A stretch of DNA of 64,000 bases from Mesorhizobium sp. SOD10 (lineage in GTDB: Bacteria; Pseudomonadota; Alphaproteobacteria; Rhizobiales; Rhizobiaceae): the NCBI GenBank assembly GCA_000824805.1, contig CCNA01000034.1, forward strand, positions 930,001 to 994,000, read 5' to 3'. Positions 29,904 to 39,131 of the stretch are shown here, piece by piece (position 1 is the first letter of the stretch; every line of letters starts with the position of its first letter). Under the pieces are notes generated by a model that was not told where the DNA came from, did no database searches, and saw only the letters and a list, made by a program, of their open reading frames with translations. Made by a program: the position numbers and the translations under genes.

Positions 29904-31037
29904 TCAACCCCCTGCCCGCTCCATGCCGAGCCGGGCGATGCGGCGCAGCTCGTCGATCGGGGTCAAGCCGCCGCTGCGCTCATAGTGCCAGAAGGTCCAG
30001 CCGTTGCAGGCATCGAGACCCTGCACCTCTGCGCCGATCTTGTGGATCGAGCCGGCGCTGTCGCCGATCGCCAGCGTGCCGTCGGCGCGCACCTTCGCCG
30101 CCCAGCGCTTCTTGGCGTCGTAGAGCGTGGCGCCCGGCGCCACAAGGCCATTGTCGATCAGGCTGATGAAAGCGACGCGCGGCTCGGCGCGCTTGCCGGA
30201 AAGCACGGTGAGGTCGGCGCTTTCCAGCGGGCGAACCGCGGCGATGCGCTCATTGGCGGCGTCGATATAAGCCTGCTCGCGCTCGATGCCGACAAAGTGG
30301 CGGCCGAGGCGCTTGGCGACGGCGCCTGTAGTGCCGGAGCCGAAGAAGGGATCGAGCACGACGTCGCCCGGCTTGGTCGACGCCATCATGACGCGGGCTA
30401 GCAGGGCCTCCGGCTTCTGCGTCGGATGCAGCTTGTTGCCGTTCTCGTCCTTGAGCCGCTCGCCGCCGGTGCAGATCGGGAACAGCCAGTCGGAGCGCAT
30501 CTGCAGATCGTCGTTCGAGGCCTTCAGCGCCTCGTAATTGAAGGTGTAGCCCTTGGCTTTCTGGTCGCGCGATGCCCAGATCATCGTCTCATGCGCGTTC
30601 TGGAAGCGGCGACCGCGGAAATTCGGCATCGGGTTGGTCTTGCGCCAGACGATGTCGTTGAGGATCCAGAAGCCCAGATCCTGCATACGGGCGCCGACGC
30701 GGAAGATGTTGTGATAGGAGCCGATGACCCAGATGGTGCCGCTGGGTTTCAGCACGCGGCGCGCCGCGAGCAGCCAGGCGCGGGTGAAGGCGTCATAGGC
30801 CTCGAAACTCTCGAACTGGTCCCAGTCGTCGTCGACGGCGTCGACCTTGGACTGGTCGGGCCGGTGCAGGTCCCCGTCGAGCTGCAGGTTGTAGGGCGGG
30901 TCGGCGAAGATGACGTCGATCGACTTTTCCGGCAGCCTGTCCAGCGCGGCGACGCAATCGCCCTTGAGGATCGTGTCCAACCATTCGGACTGCTGGGGAG
31001 CGTGGGAAAGCTCGTCGAGAAGACGCACGGCAGACAT
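29904..31037 (-). CDS. ccrM: CcrM-type DNA adenine N6-methyltransferase (GANTC)
   Basis: 377 residues. Beta-class methyltransferase with catalytic DVIFADPPYNLQ first, then VLDPFFGSGTTGAVAKRLGRHFVGIE (AdoMet-binding FxGxG) near residue 240. The C-terminal ~110 residues (TLYDAKKRWAAKVRADGTLAIGD...EVQGLDACNGWTFWHYE) form the DNA-binding extension characteristic of CcrM in alphaproteobacteria, where it methylates GANTC late in the cell cycle. Start at the ATG 31037. Monocistronic; the upstream 176 bases are shared with the divergent HAD gene. Confidence 0.96.
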   Translation of the reverse strand: MSAVRLLDELSHAPQQSEWLDTILKGDCVAALDRLPEKSIDVIFADPPYNLQLDGDLHRPDQSKVDAVDDDWDQFESFEAYDAFTRAWLLAARRVLKPSGTIWVIGSYHNIFRVGARMQDLGFWILNDIVWRKTNPMPNFRGRRFQNAHETMIWASRDQKAKGYTFNYEALKASNDDLQMRSDWLFPICTGGERLKDENGNKLHPTQKPEALLARVMMASTKPGDVVLDPFFGSGTTGAVAKRLGRHFVGIEREQAYIDAANERIAAVRPLESADLTVLSGKRAEPRVAFISLIDNGLVAPGATLYDAKKRWAAKVRADGTLAIGDSAGSIHKIGAEVQGLDACNGWTFWHYERSGGLTPIDELRRIARLGMERAGG

Positions 31038-31213
31038 CGAAACACCCAAAAGAACGCGTTACGGTTTTACTCTCCGTTATGGTTACCGATCAGCGTAAAC
31101 ATTCGGTGAAGGCGGCGCCTTCGGCTGCCGAGGTTTGCGAAGAACGGCCCATTAGTGTATGCCGCGCCGCTTAAGCCAGTCAGGCCCCTTCCCCACCGTT
31201 TTTCCGGATCGCC

Positions 31214-31903
31214 ATGCCTCAGCCAGATCTTGTCATTTTCGATTGCGACGGCGTGCTCGTCGATTCTGAAATCGTCGCCGCGCGCGTCGAGGCCGAGCTT
31301 CTGACATCGGCCGGATTCGAGATCTCGGCGGAGGAAATTTCCGAGACCTATGCCGGGCTGACCTTCAAGGACATCATGCTGCGGCTCGAGGAGAAGTCCG
31401 AGATCCCGTTCCAGGCCTCGCTGATCGACCGCGCCGAGGAGTTGGTCGACCGCAAGCTGCGCAGCGACGTGCGCATCATCGACGGTGCCCGTGAGGCGGT
31501 CGCGGCCGTCACCGCGCCGCGCGCCGTCTGCTCCAATTCGCGCACCGAGCGGGTCGAATTCATGCTGGAGAAGGTGCGGCTGCTGCCGTTCTTCACCGGC
31601 CGCATCTTTTCGGGGCTGGACATACCCAGCAAGAAGACCAAGCCGGCGCCGGACGTTTTCCTCTACGCGGCAGAGAAGCTCGGCGCCAACCCGAAGAACA
31701 CCTTCGTCATCGAGGACTCCGTGCATGGCGTCGCCGGCGCCAGGGCCGCCGGCATGCGCGTCATCGGCTTCACCGGCGCCGGCCACAGCTATCCGGGCCA
31801 TGCCGATGCGCTGACCGAGTCCGGCGCCGAGACGGTCATCCGGCGCTGGGCTGAGTTCAACAGCACGATCGCCGCGCTGTCGGAGTGGTCGGAAGACGCC
31901 TAA
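31214..31903 (+). CDS. HAD-IA phosphatase (beta-phosphoglucomutase/phosphatase-like)
   Basis: 229 residues. Motifs: LVIFDCDGVLVDSEIVAARVEAELL, AVCSNSRTERVEF, KKTKPAPDVFLYAAEKLG and FVIEDSVHGVAGARAAGMRVIGF. The cap is helical (class C1). Family members of this type dephosphorylate small sugar phosphates such as 6-phosphogluconate; the exact substrate is not evident. Divergent from ccrM and convergent with the lipoprotein gene that follows. Confidence 0.88.
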   Translation: MPQPDLVIFDCDGVLVDSEIVAARVEAELLTSAGFEISAEEISETYAGLTFKDIMLRLEEKSEIPFQASLIDRAEELVDRKLRSDVRIIDGAREAVAAVTAPRAVCSNSRTERVEFMLEKVRLLPFFTGRIFSGLDIPSKKTKPAPDVFLYAAEKLGANPKNTFVIEDSVHGVAGARAAGMRVIGFTGAGHSYPGHADALTESGAETVIRRWAEFNSTIAALSEWSEDA

Positions 31904-31925
31904 GGCTCGTTCTAATCTTGCCGCC

Positions 31926-32669
31926 TTAGTTCGTCGCCGGAGCGCGCTTCTTCCGCTTGCCCTTCGACTTATCCCCGGTGGCGACCGGCGCGTTCTCGTC
32001 ATAGCCGGCATAGGCCTGGTAGTCGCGCGCGGTCGGCTCCGGCACCACGACATTGTTGTCGACAAAGACGAACTGGGTGGCGGCCGAGGGGTCGGTCACC
32101 TGCACCTGGTACGGATGCAATTGTGAATAAAGCACTTCGTCGCCGTGCTGGACGGCGATGCGGATCGGCATGGTGACGGTGCCGGGCGCGAACATCGGCC
32201 CCGGCACCACCTTGCCGGCGACCGCGATCTTCATCGACATCTGGCCGTTGGCATGGGTGCAATCGCGCGTCACATCGGTGATGGCGGCCTGGTAGATGAT
32301 CTTCGACGGATCGTGATCGGGATCGATCGGCTGGCCGTTGGGGCCGGTCTGGGCGGCCGCGGCGGCAGCCTGGGCCTCGGCTTCCGCCGCCGGATCAAGC
32401 TTCTTTTTCTTGGGCTTCGCGGTTGCGCCCTTGGCATAGGTGTTGAAATAGGCGGTACCGTCGCGCAGCGTCACTTTGGGGCAATAGGCGCGCAGCTGGC
32501 TGGCGAGGATCTTGGGATCCTGGGGCGGCGGCGGCGCGGTCGGATCCTTCTTGCTGAAACCGAAGTCAAGAATGCCATTGTCGCTCGATTGGCAGCCGGC
32601 GGCGGCAAGCATAAAGCCGGTGAGCGCCAGACCCGCGACAAAACGACGGTTGACCGAATAAAACGCCAT
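31926..32669 (-). CDS. Predicted lipoprotein with a secreted beta-rich domain
   Basis: 247 residues. Signal peptide with lipobox FMLAAAGC (Cys 26 or so), followed by a proline-rich linker (TAPPPPQDPK) and a domain with one disulfide-type Cys pair (YCPKVTL and VTRDCTHANGQ). A Lys/Ala-rich low-complexity insert sits between the first and second strand, and the C-terminus is basic (KGKRKKRAPATN). I do not recognise a named family; the pattern KVTLRDGTAYF...DVTRDC recurs in rhizobial lipoproteins by my recollection. Start ATG chosen after GAGAGGGAAG. Confidence 0.72.
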   Translation of the reverse strand: MAFYSVNRRFVAGLALTGFMLAAAGCQSSDNGILDFGFSKKDPTAPPPPQDPKILASQLRAYCPKVTLRDGTAYFNTYAKGATAKPKKKKLDPAAEAEAQAAAAAAQTGPNGQPIDPDHDPSKIIYQAAITDVTRDCTHANGQMSMKIAVAGKVVPGPMFAPGTVTMPIRIAVQHGDEVLYSQLHPYQVQVTDPSAATQFVFVDNNVVVPEPTARDYQAYAGYDENAPVATGDKSKGKRKKRAPATN

Positions 32670-32797
32670 GAAACTGCACTTCCCTCTCACAAAGCCGGTG
32701 ACGTATAGCAACGGCGCGGCAAAAATGCGACTGAGCCGGCTCGGAAAATTAACCAATTGCCGTGGATGACGCGACCGGCAGCAATGGGCCTTTGACG

Positions 32798-34195
32798 ATG
32801 CAATATGTGAGTACCTGCGGGGATGCGCCCGCGCTTGGATTTTCCGACGCAGTGCTGGCCGGCCTGGCGCGCGACGGCGGGCTTTACGTGCCGCGCGAAT
32901 GGCCGCAGTTTTCCGCCGCCGACATCCGTGCCATGCGCGGGCTTGCCTATCCGGACCTTGCCATCCGGGTCTTGACACCCTTTCTCGGCGGCGAGATCGC
33001 GGCGCCCGTTTTCGAGCGGCTGGTGCGCGAGGCATATGCCACTTTCCGGCACGAGGCCGTCTGCCCGCTGGTGCAGACCGGGACAAACACCTTCATCCTG
33101 GAGCTGTTTCACGGCCCGACACTGGCGTTCAAGGACGTGGCGATGCAGTTGCTCGCCCGCCTGATGGACTATGTGCTTGCCGAACGCGGCCAACGCGCCA
33201 CCATCGTCGGCGCGACCTCGGGCGACACCGGGGGTGCCGCGATCGACGCCTTCGCCAGCCGCGACCGCACCGACATCTTCATCCTTTTCCCGCACGGCAA
33301 GGTCTCGCCGGTGCAGCAACGGCAGATGACGACGTCTTCAGCCGCCAATGTCCATGCGCTGTCGGTCGAAGGCAATTTCGACGATTGCCAGGGCCTGGTG
33401 AAGGATATGTTCAACGATCACGGCTTTCGCGACCGGGTGTCGCTGTCGGGAGTCAATTCGATCAACTGGGCACGCATCATGGCCCAGATCGTCTATTATT
33501 TCTCGTCGGCGTTATCGCTCGGCGCACCCGACCGGCCGGTTTCCTTTACCGTGCCGACCGGCAATTTCGGCGATATTTTCGCAGGCTACGCCGCCAAGCG
33601 CATGGGCCTGCCGATCGAGCGGCTGATCATCGCCACCAACGACAACGACATCCTGGCGCGCACGCTGGCGAGCGGCGAATATCGCACCAAGGGCGTGTTC
33701 GCCACGACCTCGCCGTCGATGGACATCCAGGTATCGTCGAATTTCGAGCGCCTGCTGTTCGAGGCGGCCAGACGCAACGCCGAGACGGTCAGGCGCTACA
33801 TGAACGGGCTGAAGCAGTCCGGCGCCTTCACCATCGAGGAAGGCGAGCTCAAGCGCATCCGCGCGGAGTTCGACGCCGGCCGCGCGACTGTCGATGAGGT
33901 CGCCGCCACCATCCGCACGACGCTGAAGAAAAGCAACTATCTGCTCGATCCGCATACGGCCGCCGCCGTTCATGTCGCCGCTTCCCATGCGTCCGGTCCG
34001 GTGCCCATGGTGGTGCTCGGCACCGCGCATCCGGCGAAATTCCCGGCGGCGGTAGAGGCTGCGAGCGGCATCAGCCCTGCCCTGCCTGCATGGCTGGGCG
34101 GCTTGATGACAGCCGACGAAAAATACACGATACTTCCATCCGACTTGAAAATGGTGGAAGATTACGTGAGCCGCCACTCGCGGGCGGCGCGTTAG
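32798..34195 (+). CDS. thrC: Threonine synthase
   Basis: 465 residues. PLP enzyme that converts O-phosphohomoserine to threonine. Begins MQYVSTCGDAPALGFSDAVLAGLARDGGLYVP, typical of the ThrC N-terminus; PLP-binding Lys in GPTLAFKDVAMQ; phosphate-binding loop VGATSGDTGGAAIDAF; FTVPTGNFGDIFAGYAAKRMGLP and SPSMDIQVSSNFERLLFE follow. An upstream in-frame ATG at 32762 would add 12 non-conserved residues. Together with thrB at 42952-43914 it completes the last two steps of threonine synthesis, although the two genes are 9 kb apart. M16 protease gene follows after 14 bases. Confidence 0.96.
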   Translation: MQYVSTCGDAPALGFSDAVLAGLARDGGLYVPREWPQFSAADIRAMRGLAYPDLAIRVLTPFLGGEIAAPVFERLVREAYATFRHEAVCPLVQTGTNTFILELFHGPTLAFKDVAMQLLARLMDYVLAERGQRATIVGATSGDTGGAAIDAFASRDRTDIFILFPHGKVSPVQQRQMTTSSAANVHALSVEGNFDDCQGLVKDMFNDHGFRDRVSLSGVNSINWARIMAQIVYYFSSALSLGAPDRPVSFTVPTGNFGDIFAGYAAKRMGLPIERLIIATNDNDILARTLASGEYRTKGVFATTSPSMDIQVSSNFERLLFEAARRNAETVRRYMNGLKQSGAFTIEEGELKRIRAEFDAGRATVDEVAATIRTTLKKSNYLLDPHTAAAVHVAASHASGPVPMVVLGTAHPAKFPAAVEAASGISPALPAWLGGLMTADEKYTILPSDLKMVEDYVSRHSRAAR

Positions 34196-34209
34196 GGAGT
34201 ACTTGCCAT

Positions 34210-35502
34210 ATGGGTGTTGAGGTAAGCCGTCTGTCGAACGGCCTGACAGTCGCCACCGAAACCCTTCCAAGCATCGAATCGGTAGCCTTAGGAGCCTGGG
34301 TCAAGTCAGGCGCCCGCAATGAGCGTGACGAAGAGCATGGCATGGCCCATCTGCTCGAGCACATGGCGTTCAAGGGTACCAAGCGCCGAAGCGCCTTCGA
34401 AATCGCCTCGGAAATCGAGAATGTCGGCGGCGAGATCAACGCCGCCACCAGCGTCGAGACGACCTCCTACTACGCCAGGGTGCTTTCCGACGACGTGCCG
34501 CTGGCCGTCGATATTCTGGCCGACATCCTGCAGGAATCCGAATTCGATCCCGACGAATTGGAACGCGAGCAGCACGTGATCCTGCAGGAAATCGGCGCCG
34601 CGCATGACACGCCCGACGACATCGTCTTCGACCGCTTCACCGAAACCGCCTTTCGCCATCAGACCATCGGCCGCTCGATCCTGGGCACGCCGGAGACGGT
34701 CAAATCCTTCACCTCGAGCCAGCTGCACGACTTCATCGAGCGGCAATATGACGCCGAACGGATGGTGATCGTGGCGGCCGGCGACATCAAGCACGACAAT
34801 TTCGTGCGCGAGGTGGAAAAACAGCTCGGCGGCTTCCGCGCCAAGGCGGCGGGCAACATCCCGCAATATGCGCAATATGTCGGCGGCGATTTCCGCGAGG
34901 ACCGCGACCTGATGGATGCGCAGATCGTGCTGGGCTTCGAGGGCCGCGCCTATCATGTGCGCGATTTCTACGCCTCGCAGGTGCTGTCGATGATCCTCGG
35001 CGGCGGCATGTCGTCGAGACTGTTCCAGGAGGTGCGCGAAAAGCGCGGCCTGTGTTATTCGGTCTATGCCTTCCATTGGGGCTTTTCTGACACCGGCATT
35101 TTCGGCGTGCACGCCGCGACCGGGCAGAGCGACATCGCCAAGCTGGTGCCGGTCATCATCGACGAGTTGCAGAAGGCCGGCGAGAGCATCCAGCAGGAAG
35201 AGCTCGACCGGGCGCGCGCGCAATATCGCGCCGGCCTCATCATGTCGGCCGAAAGCCCGGCCAGCCGCGCCTCGCAGATCGCCAGGCAGCTGCTTTTGTT
35301 CGGGCGGCCGATCGCCAAGGAGGAATTGATGGAGCGGCTTTCGGCGCTGACGGTCGACCGGCTGACCGACCTCTCCTCGCGGCTGTTCTCGACCAAGCCG
35401 ACGCTCACCGCGGTCGGGCCCGTGGGCACGCTTGCGCCCTACGAGGCGATCCTCGAATCGCTTGCGGGCCCGCAGACGACGGCCCGCCGGCTCGCCGTCT
35501 GA
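34210..35502 (+). CDS. M16-family zinc peptidase (mitochondrial-processing-peptidase-like)
   Basis: 430 residues. The inverted zinc motif is HLLEHMAFKGT (HxxEH, H47/E50/H51) with the second Glu in the downstream region EINAATSVETTSYYARVL; the C-terminal half has the non-catalytic homologous domain with MILGGGMSSRLFQEVREKRGLCYSVYA. Length and motifs match the rhizobial/rickettsial family related to the beta subunit of mitochondrial processing peptidase. GGGAG precedes the ATG. It is conserved next to thrC in many alphaproteobacteria. No signal peptide, so it is probably cytoplasmic. Confidence 0.93.
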   Translation: MGVEVSRLSNGLTVATETLPSIESVALGAWVKSGARNERDEEHGMAHLLEHMAFKGTKRRSAFEIASEIENVGGEINAATSVETTSYYARVLSDDVPLAVDILADILQESEFDPDELEREQHVILQEIGAAHDTPDDIVFDRFTETAFRHQTIGRSILGTPETVKSFTSSQLHDFIERQYDAERMVIVAAGDIKHDNFVREVEKQLGGFRAKAAGNIPQYAQYVGGDFREDRDLMDAQIVLGFEGRAYHVRDFYASQVLSMILGGGMSSRLFQEVREKRGLCYSVYAFHWGFSDTGIFGVHAATGQSDIAKLVPVIIDELQKAGESIQQEELDRARAQYRAGLIMSAESPASRASQIARQLLLFGRPIAKEELMERLSALTVDRLTDLSSRLFSTKPTLTAVGPVGTLAPYEAILESLAGPQTTARRLAV

Positions 35503-35517
35503 CCTTCGACCAAAACC

Positions 35518-36114
35518 GTGTTCGCGCTCCCTTTCTTTCGCCGCGACCTGCCGGCATTGAAGGGCGACAAGGTCACGCTGCGCGTGCCATTGACCAACGA
35601 CTATCGCGAATGGTCGACGCTACGCGGCGAAAGCCGTGCTTTCCTGGAGCCTTGGGAGCCGCGCTGGCAGCCTGACGAGCTCGACCGCACCGCATGGCGG
35701 CTGCGCATCAGCCGCTATCGTGAGGATTACGCGCAGGGCACGGCCATCCCCTTCTTCATCTTCGAAAAATCGAGCGGCAAGCTTGCCGGCGGCATCACGC
35801 TCGGCAACATCCGCCACGGCGTCGCGCAGAGCGGCCATATCGGCTACTGGATCGGCGAACGCTTCGGCGGCCGCGGCCTGATGACCGAGGCGGTCAAGCT
35901 GGTGTCGCGCTTCGCCTTCGATACGCTCAGGTTGCACCGGATCGAAGCCGCCTGTATTCCCGAAAACGCCCGGTCGATCCGCGTGCTTGAAAAAGCCGGA
36001 TTCCGGCGCGAAGGACTTCTGCGATCCTATCTCAGGATCAACGGCATCTGGCAGGATCACTATCTCTACGCCCGGATCGCGGACGATCCGCCGGGCGATG
36101 GAACGAAGGGCTGA
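35518..36114 (+). CDS. GNAT acetyltransferase (RimJ/RimL-like)
   Basis: 198 residues starting at GTG. Typical RimJ-type module: VTLRVPLTNDYREWSTLRGESRAFLEPWEP, GHIGYWIGERFGGRGLMTEAVKLV (acetyl-CoA loop Q/RxxGxG-like), and RIEAACIPENARSIRVLEKAGFRREG. In E. coli RimJ acetylates ribosomal protein S5; here only the family is supported. It starts 15 bases after the protease gene and ends two bases before the next gene, so the thrC-protease-GNAT-EAL genes may form one transcript. Confidence 0.9.
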   Translation: MFALPFFRRDLPALKGDKVTLRVPLTNDYREWSTLRGESRAFLEPWEPRWQPDELDRTAWRLRISRYREDYAQGTAIPFFIFEKSSGKLAGGITLGNIRHGVAQSGHIGYWIGERFGGRGLMTEAVKLVSRFAFDTLRLHRIEAACIPENARSIRVLEKAGFRREGLLRSYLRINGIWQDHYLYARIADDPPGDGTKG

Positions 36115-36116
36115 AT

Positions 36117-39005
36117 GTGACGAATTCTCCGCGATTAGCGTCGCTGTTCGCCCTCATCATGACGGTCGTCGTCACACTTTTTTCGGCCATCCCGGCTTTC
36201 GCCGTCGAGCCGATCAAGATCGCGCGCGACGACAAGGCGCTGGACCTCTCCGGCGCCGTGGAAATCTACCGGAACCAGGGCGAGAATTTCCAGGTCTCGA
36301 CCGCGCCCGGGCCTGACGGCATCGTGCGGCGCATCGAGGTGGAAGCCAATGACGCGCGCTCGAGCGGCGACTGGGCCGTCTTTGCGCTTGCCAACACAAC
36401 CGACCAGCAGCTCGACCGGCTGATCGTGGCGCCGCATTTCCGCCTGGTGAATTCCGGTATCTTCTGGCCGGATCTCGGTTCGACGCGCATCGCCGCGATC
36501 ACGCCCAGCGAAGGTTTCGCGCTCGACCGCCAGACAAGCCCGGATGCCGACGTGTTCCGGGTGACGCTGAACCCGGGAACGGTGGTGACCTTCATCGCCG
36601 AGCTCGCCTCGCCGAAGCTGCCGCAGGTCTATCTCTGGGAGCCGGATTCCTACAAGGACTCGGTCAATTCCTACACGCTGTTTCGCGGCATCGTCATCGG
36701 CATCTCAGGCCTGCTGGCGCTATTCCTGACGATCCTGTTCGTGGTCAAGGGAACCTCGATGTTCCCGGCGACCGCGGCGCTCGCCTGGGCGGTGCTCGCC
36801 TATATCTGCGTCGACTTCGGCTTCCTTAACAAGATCATCGCGATATCGCCCGGCAACGAGCAGATATGGCGAGCCGGCACGGAGGTGGCCTTAGCCGCAA
36901 CCTTCGTGGTGTTCCTGTTCGCCTATCTCAATCTCAACCGGTGGCACGGCCATTTCAGCTATGGCGCCCTGGTCTGGATCCTCGGCCTGCTTCTGATCGC
37001 GGGCGTGGCCATTGTCGATCCGGCGGTCGCCGCCGGCATCGCCCGCATCTCGTTCGCCGCCACCGCGCTGACCGGCCTCGGCCTCATCATCTTCCTCGGG
37101 ATACGCGGTTATGACCGTGCAATCATGCTGGTGCCGAGCTGGGTCATGGTGCTGTTATGGCTATGCGGCTCGTGGATGGCGATCACCGGCATGCTGGACA
37201 ACGACATCGCCCAACCGGCGCTGGGCGGCGGGCTGATCCTGATCATCCTCTTGATCGGCTTCACCGTCATGCAGCACGCCTTTGCCGGCGGCGCGCTGCA
37301 TCAGGGCCTGTTCTCCGATCTCGAGCGGCAGGCGCTCGCCGTCGCGGGCTCGGGCGACATCGTCTGGGACTGGGACGTGCTGCGCGACCGCGTGGTGACC
37401 AAGCCGGACATCAGTCTGCAGCTCGGCATCGCGCCGAACAGCCTTGGCGGCGCCGCCCGCAACTGGCTGCCGGTGCTGCATGCCGACGACCGCGACACGT
37501 TCCGCACCACGCTCGACGTGGTGCTGGAGCATCGCCGCGGCAAGGTAGCGCAGAACTTCCGCCTGCGCGGCGCGGACGGCCACTATCACTGGTTCTCGCT
37601 GCGCGCCCGCCCGGTGATCGGCTCCGACGGCGAGGTGATCCGCTGCGTCGGCACCATGGTCGACGTGACCGAGCAGAAGAAATCCGAGGAAAGGCTGCTG
37701 CACGACGCCGTGCACGACAATCTGACCGGCCTGCCGAACCGCGAATTGTTCATGAATCGGCTGGAGGCGATCATCTCTATTGCCCGCACCGAGGACAAGG
37801 TGCGCCCCACGGTCTTCATCATCGACATCGACCGCTTCAAGCAGGTCAATGACGGTCTGGGCATCTCCGCCGGCGACACCATCCTTCTCACCGTCGCGCG
37901 CCGGCTGCACCGGCTTCTGAAGCCGAAGGATTCGCTGTCGCGCTTTGCCGGCGACCAGTTCGCGCTGATGCTGCTTTCGGAACAGGACCCGGCCCGCATC
38001 GCCGCCATGGCCGACGCCATCAAGCACGCAATCAACAATCCGATCACCTTCGCCAAGCGCGAGATCGTGCTGACCGCCTCGATCGGCCTGATCACCTGGA
38101 CGACGGCGCAGACCTCGGCCGAGGACATGGTCAAGGACGCCGAACTTGCCATGCACCAGGCCAAGCGCTTCGGCGGCGATCGCATCGAGCCGTTCCGGCC
38201 CGCCTTCCGCACCGTCGGCACCGACCGGCTGCAATTCGAATCCGACCTTCGCCGCGCCATCGAGCGGCGCGAGTTCACGCTTGCCTACCAGCCGATCGTG
38301 CGGCTGGAGGATGGCAGCGTCGCCGGCTTCGAGGCGCTGCTTCGATGGGACCATCCGCGTCGAGGCATGATCCCGCCGGGGGACTTCATTCCAGTCGCCG
38401 AGAATTGCGGGCTGATCGTGCAGCTCGGCCTGTTCGCCATGCAGCAGGCGGCCGAGGACCTGGCCGCCTGGCAAAAGCAGATCGGCGACGCGCCACTGTC
38501 GGTCTCGGTCAATCTGTCGAGCCGTCAGCTCATCCGCCGCGACCTGGTCAGCGACGTCCGTTCGGTCATCGCGCGCGCCAATCTGAAGCCGCGCTGCTTC
38601 CGCCTGGAACTCACCGAGTCGCTGGTGATGGACAATCCCGAGCAGACCGCGCATGTGCTGACCAAGCTGAAGCAGCTCGGCATCGGGCTCTCGCTTGACG
38701 ATTTCGGCACCGGCTATTCGTCGCTCTCCTACCTCACCCGCTTCCCCTTCGACACGATCAAGATCGACAAGAGCTTCGTCGACGACGCGACGCCGAAGCG
38801 GGCGGTGCTGCTCAAATCCATGGTCAACATGGCGCATGAGCTCGGCCTGTCGGTCGTGGCGGAAGGCATTTCGGACGAAAGCGACGCGCTTGAGCTGCGC
38901 CAGATGGGCTGTGAATATGTCCAGAGCTTCATGTTCGGCGCGCCGATGCCCGGCGACCAGGTGCTGAAGACGTTGAGGGAGCAGTATCCGCTTACCCAGG
39001 CTTAG
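36117..39005 (+). CDS. Membrane c-di-GMP phosphodiesterase with degenerate GGDEF and EAL domains
   Basis: 962 residues, GTG start. Layout: signal peptide (1-29); periplasmic sensor of about 155 residues; six or seven membrane helices (190-395); a PAS-like domain (400-520); GGDEF-like domain (535-690) whose signature is SRFAGDQFALML, that is AGDQF rather than GGDEF; then EAL domain with GFEALLRWDHPRRG, VNLSSRQLI, LTESLVMD, DDFGTGYSSLSYL, and KIDKSFVDD. The EAL catalytic residues look intact, so it should hydrolyse c-di-GMP, with the GGDEF part probably regulatory. The sensor/TM region resembles the 7TMR-DISM organisation. Confidence 0.9.
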   Translation: MTNSPRLASLFALIMTVVVTLFSAIPAFAVEPIKIARDDKALDLSGAVEIYRNQGENFQVSTAPGPDGIVRRIEVEANDARSSGDWAVFALANTTDQQLDRLIVAPHFRLVNSGIFWPDLGSTRIAAITPSEGFALDRQTSPDADVFRVTLNPGTVVTFIAELASPKLPQVYLWEPDSYKDSVNSYTLFRGIVIGISGLLALFLTILFVVKGTSMFPATAALAWAVLAYICVDFGFLNKIIAISPGNEQIWRAGTEVALAATFVVFLFAYLNLNRWHGHFSYGALVWILGLLLIAGVAIVDPAVAAGIARISFAATALTGLGLIIFLGIRGYDRAIMLVPSWVMVLLWLCGSWMAITGMLDNDIAQPALGGGLILIILLIGFTVMQHAFAGGALHQGLFSDLERQALAVAGSGDIVWDWDVLRDRVVTKPDISLQLGIAPNSLGGAARNWLPVLHADDRDTFRTTLDVVLEHRRGKVAQNFRLRGADGHYHWFSLRARPVIGSDGEVIRCVGTMVDVTEQKKSEERLLHDAVHDNLTGLPNRELFMNRLEAIISIARTEDKVRPTVFIIDIDRFKQVNDGLGISAGDTILLTVARRLHRLLKPKDSLSRFAGDQFALMLLSEQDPARIAAMADAIKHAINNPITFAKREIVLTASIGLITWTTAQTSAEDMVKDAELAMHQAKRFGGDRIEPFRPAFRTVGTDRLQFESDLRRAIERREFTLAYQPIVRLEDGSVAGFEALLRWDHPRRGMIPPGDFIPVAENCGLIVQLGLFAMQQAAEDLAAWQKQIGDAPLSVSVNLSSRQLIRRDLVSDVRSVIARANLKPRCFRLELTESLVMDNPEQTAHVLTKLKQLGIGLSLDDFGTGYSSLSYLTRFPFDTIKIDKSFVDDATPKRAVLLKSMVNMAHELGLSVVAEGISDESDALELRQMGCEYVQSFMFGAPMPGDQVLKTLREQYPLTQA

Positions 39006-39010
39006 ATGGT

Positions 39011-39027
39011 GTGGGCGCGACGCCCAC
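39011..39027 (+). terminator. Small GC-rich hairpin after the EAL gene
   Basis: GTGGGCG pairs with CGCCCAC around CGA, six bases after the stop codon, followed by CAATTTCGT. The weak T run makes it only a possible terminator. Confidence 0.45.
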
Positions 39028-39031
39028 CAAT

Positions 39032-39090
39032 TTCGTCATTCTAGGCGGGGCAAGGAGCGTAGCGACGCGCGCAGACCCTAGAATGACGAA
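39032..39090. repeat. Intergenic palindromic element (TTCGTCATTCTAG ... CTAGAATGACGAA)
   Basis: A perfect 13-bp inverted repeat, left arm 39032-39044 and right arm 39078-39090, encloses a GC-rich spacer with GGAGCGTAGCGACGCGCGCAG. Elements of this form (CGTCAT...ATGACG around an AGGAGCG-AGCGACG core) are scattered in mesorhizobial genomes by my recollection. It lies between the converging EAL and yqgE genes. Confidence 0.65.
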
Positions 39091-39131
39091 GTTGAGGATG
39101 CTCCCGCTAACCCAAAAGCATGACGAACGTG

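Noticed and set aside
31038..31213. CtrA-type or GANTC sites in the ccrM promoter region.
   Set aside because: The leader has three GTAAC/ATAAC-like repeats near 31060-31100 on the minus strand, but not the TTAA-N7-TTAA spacing, and no GANTC site was found close to the start.
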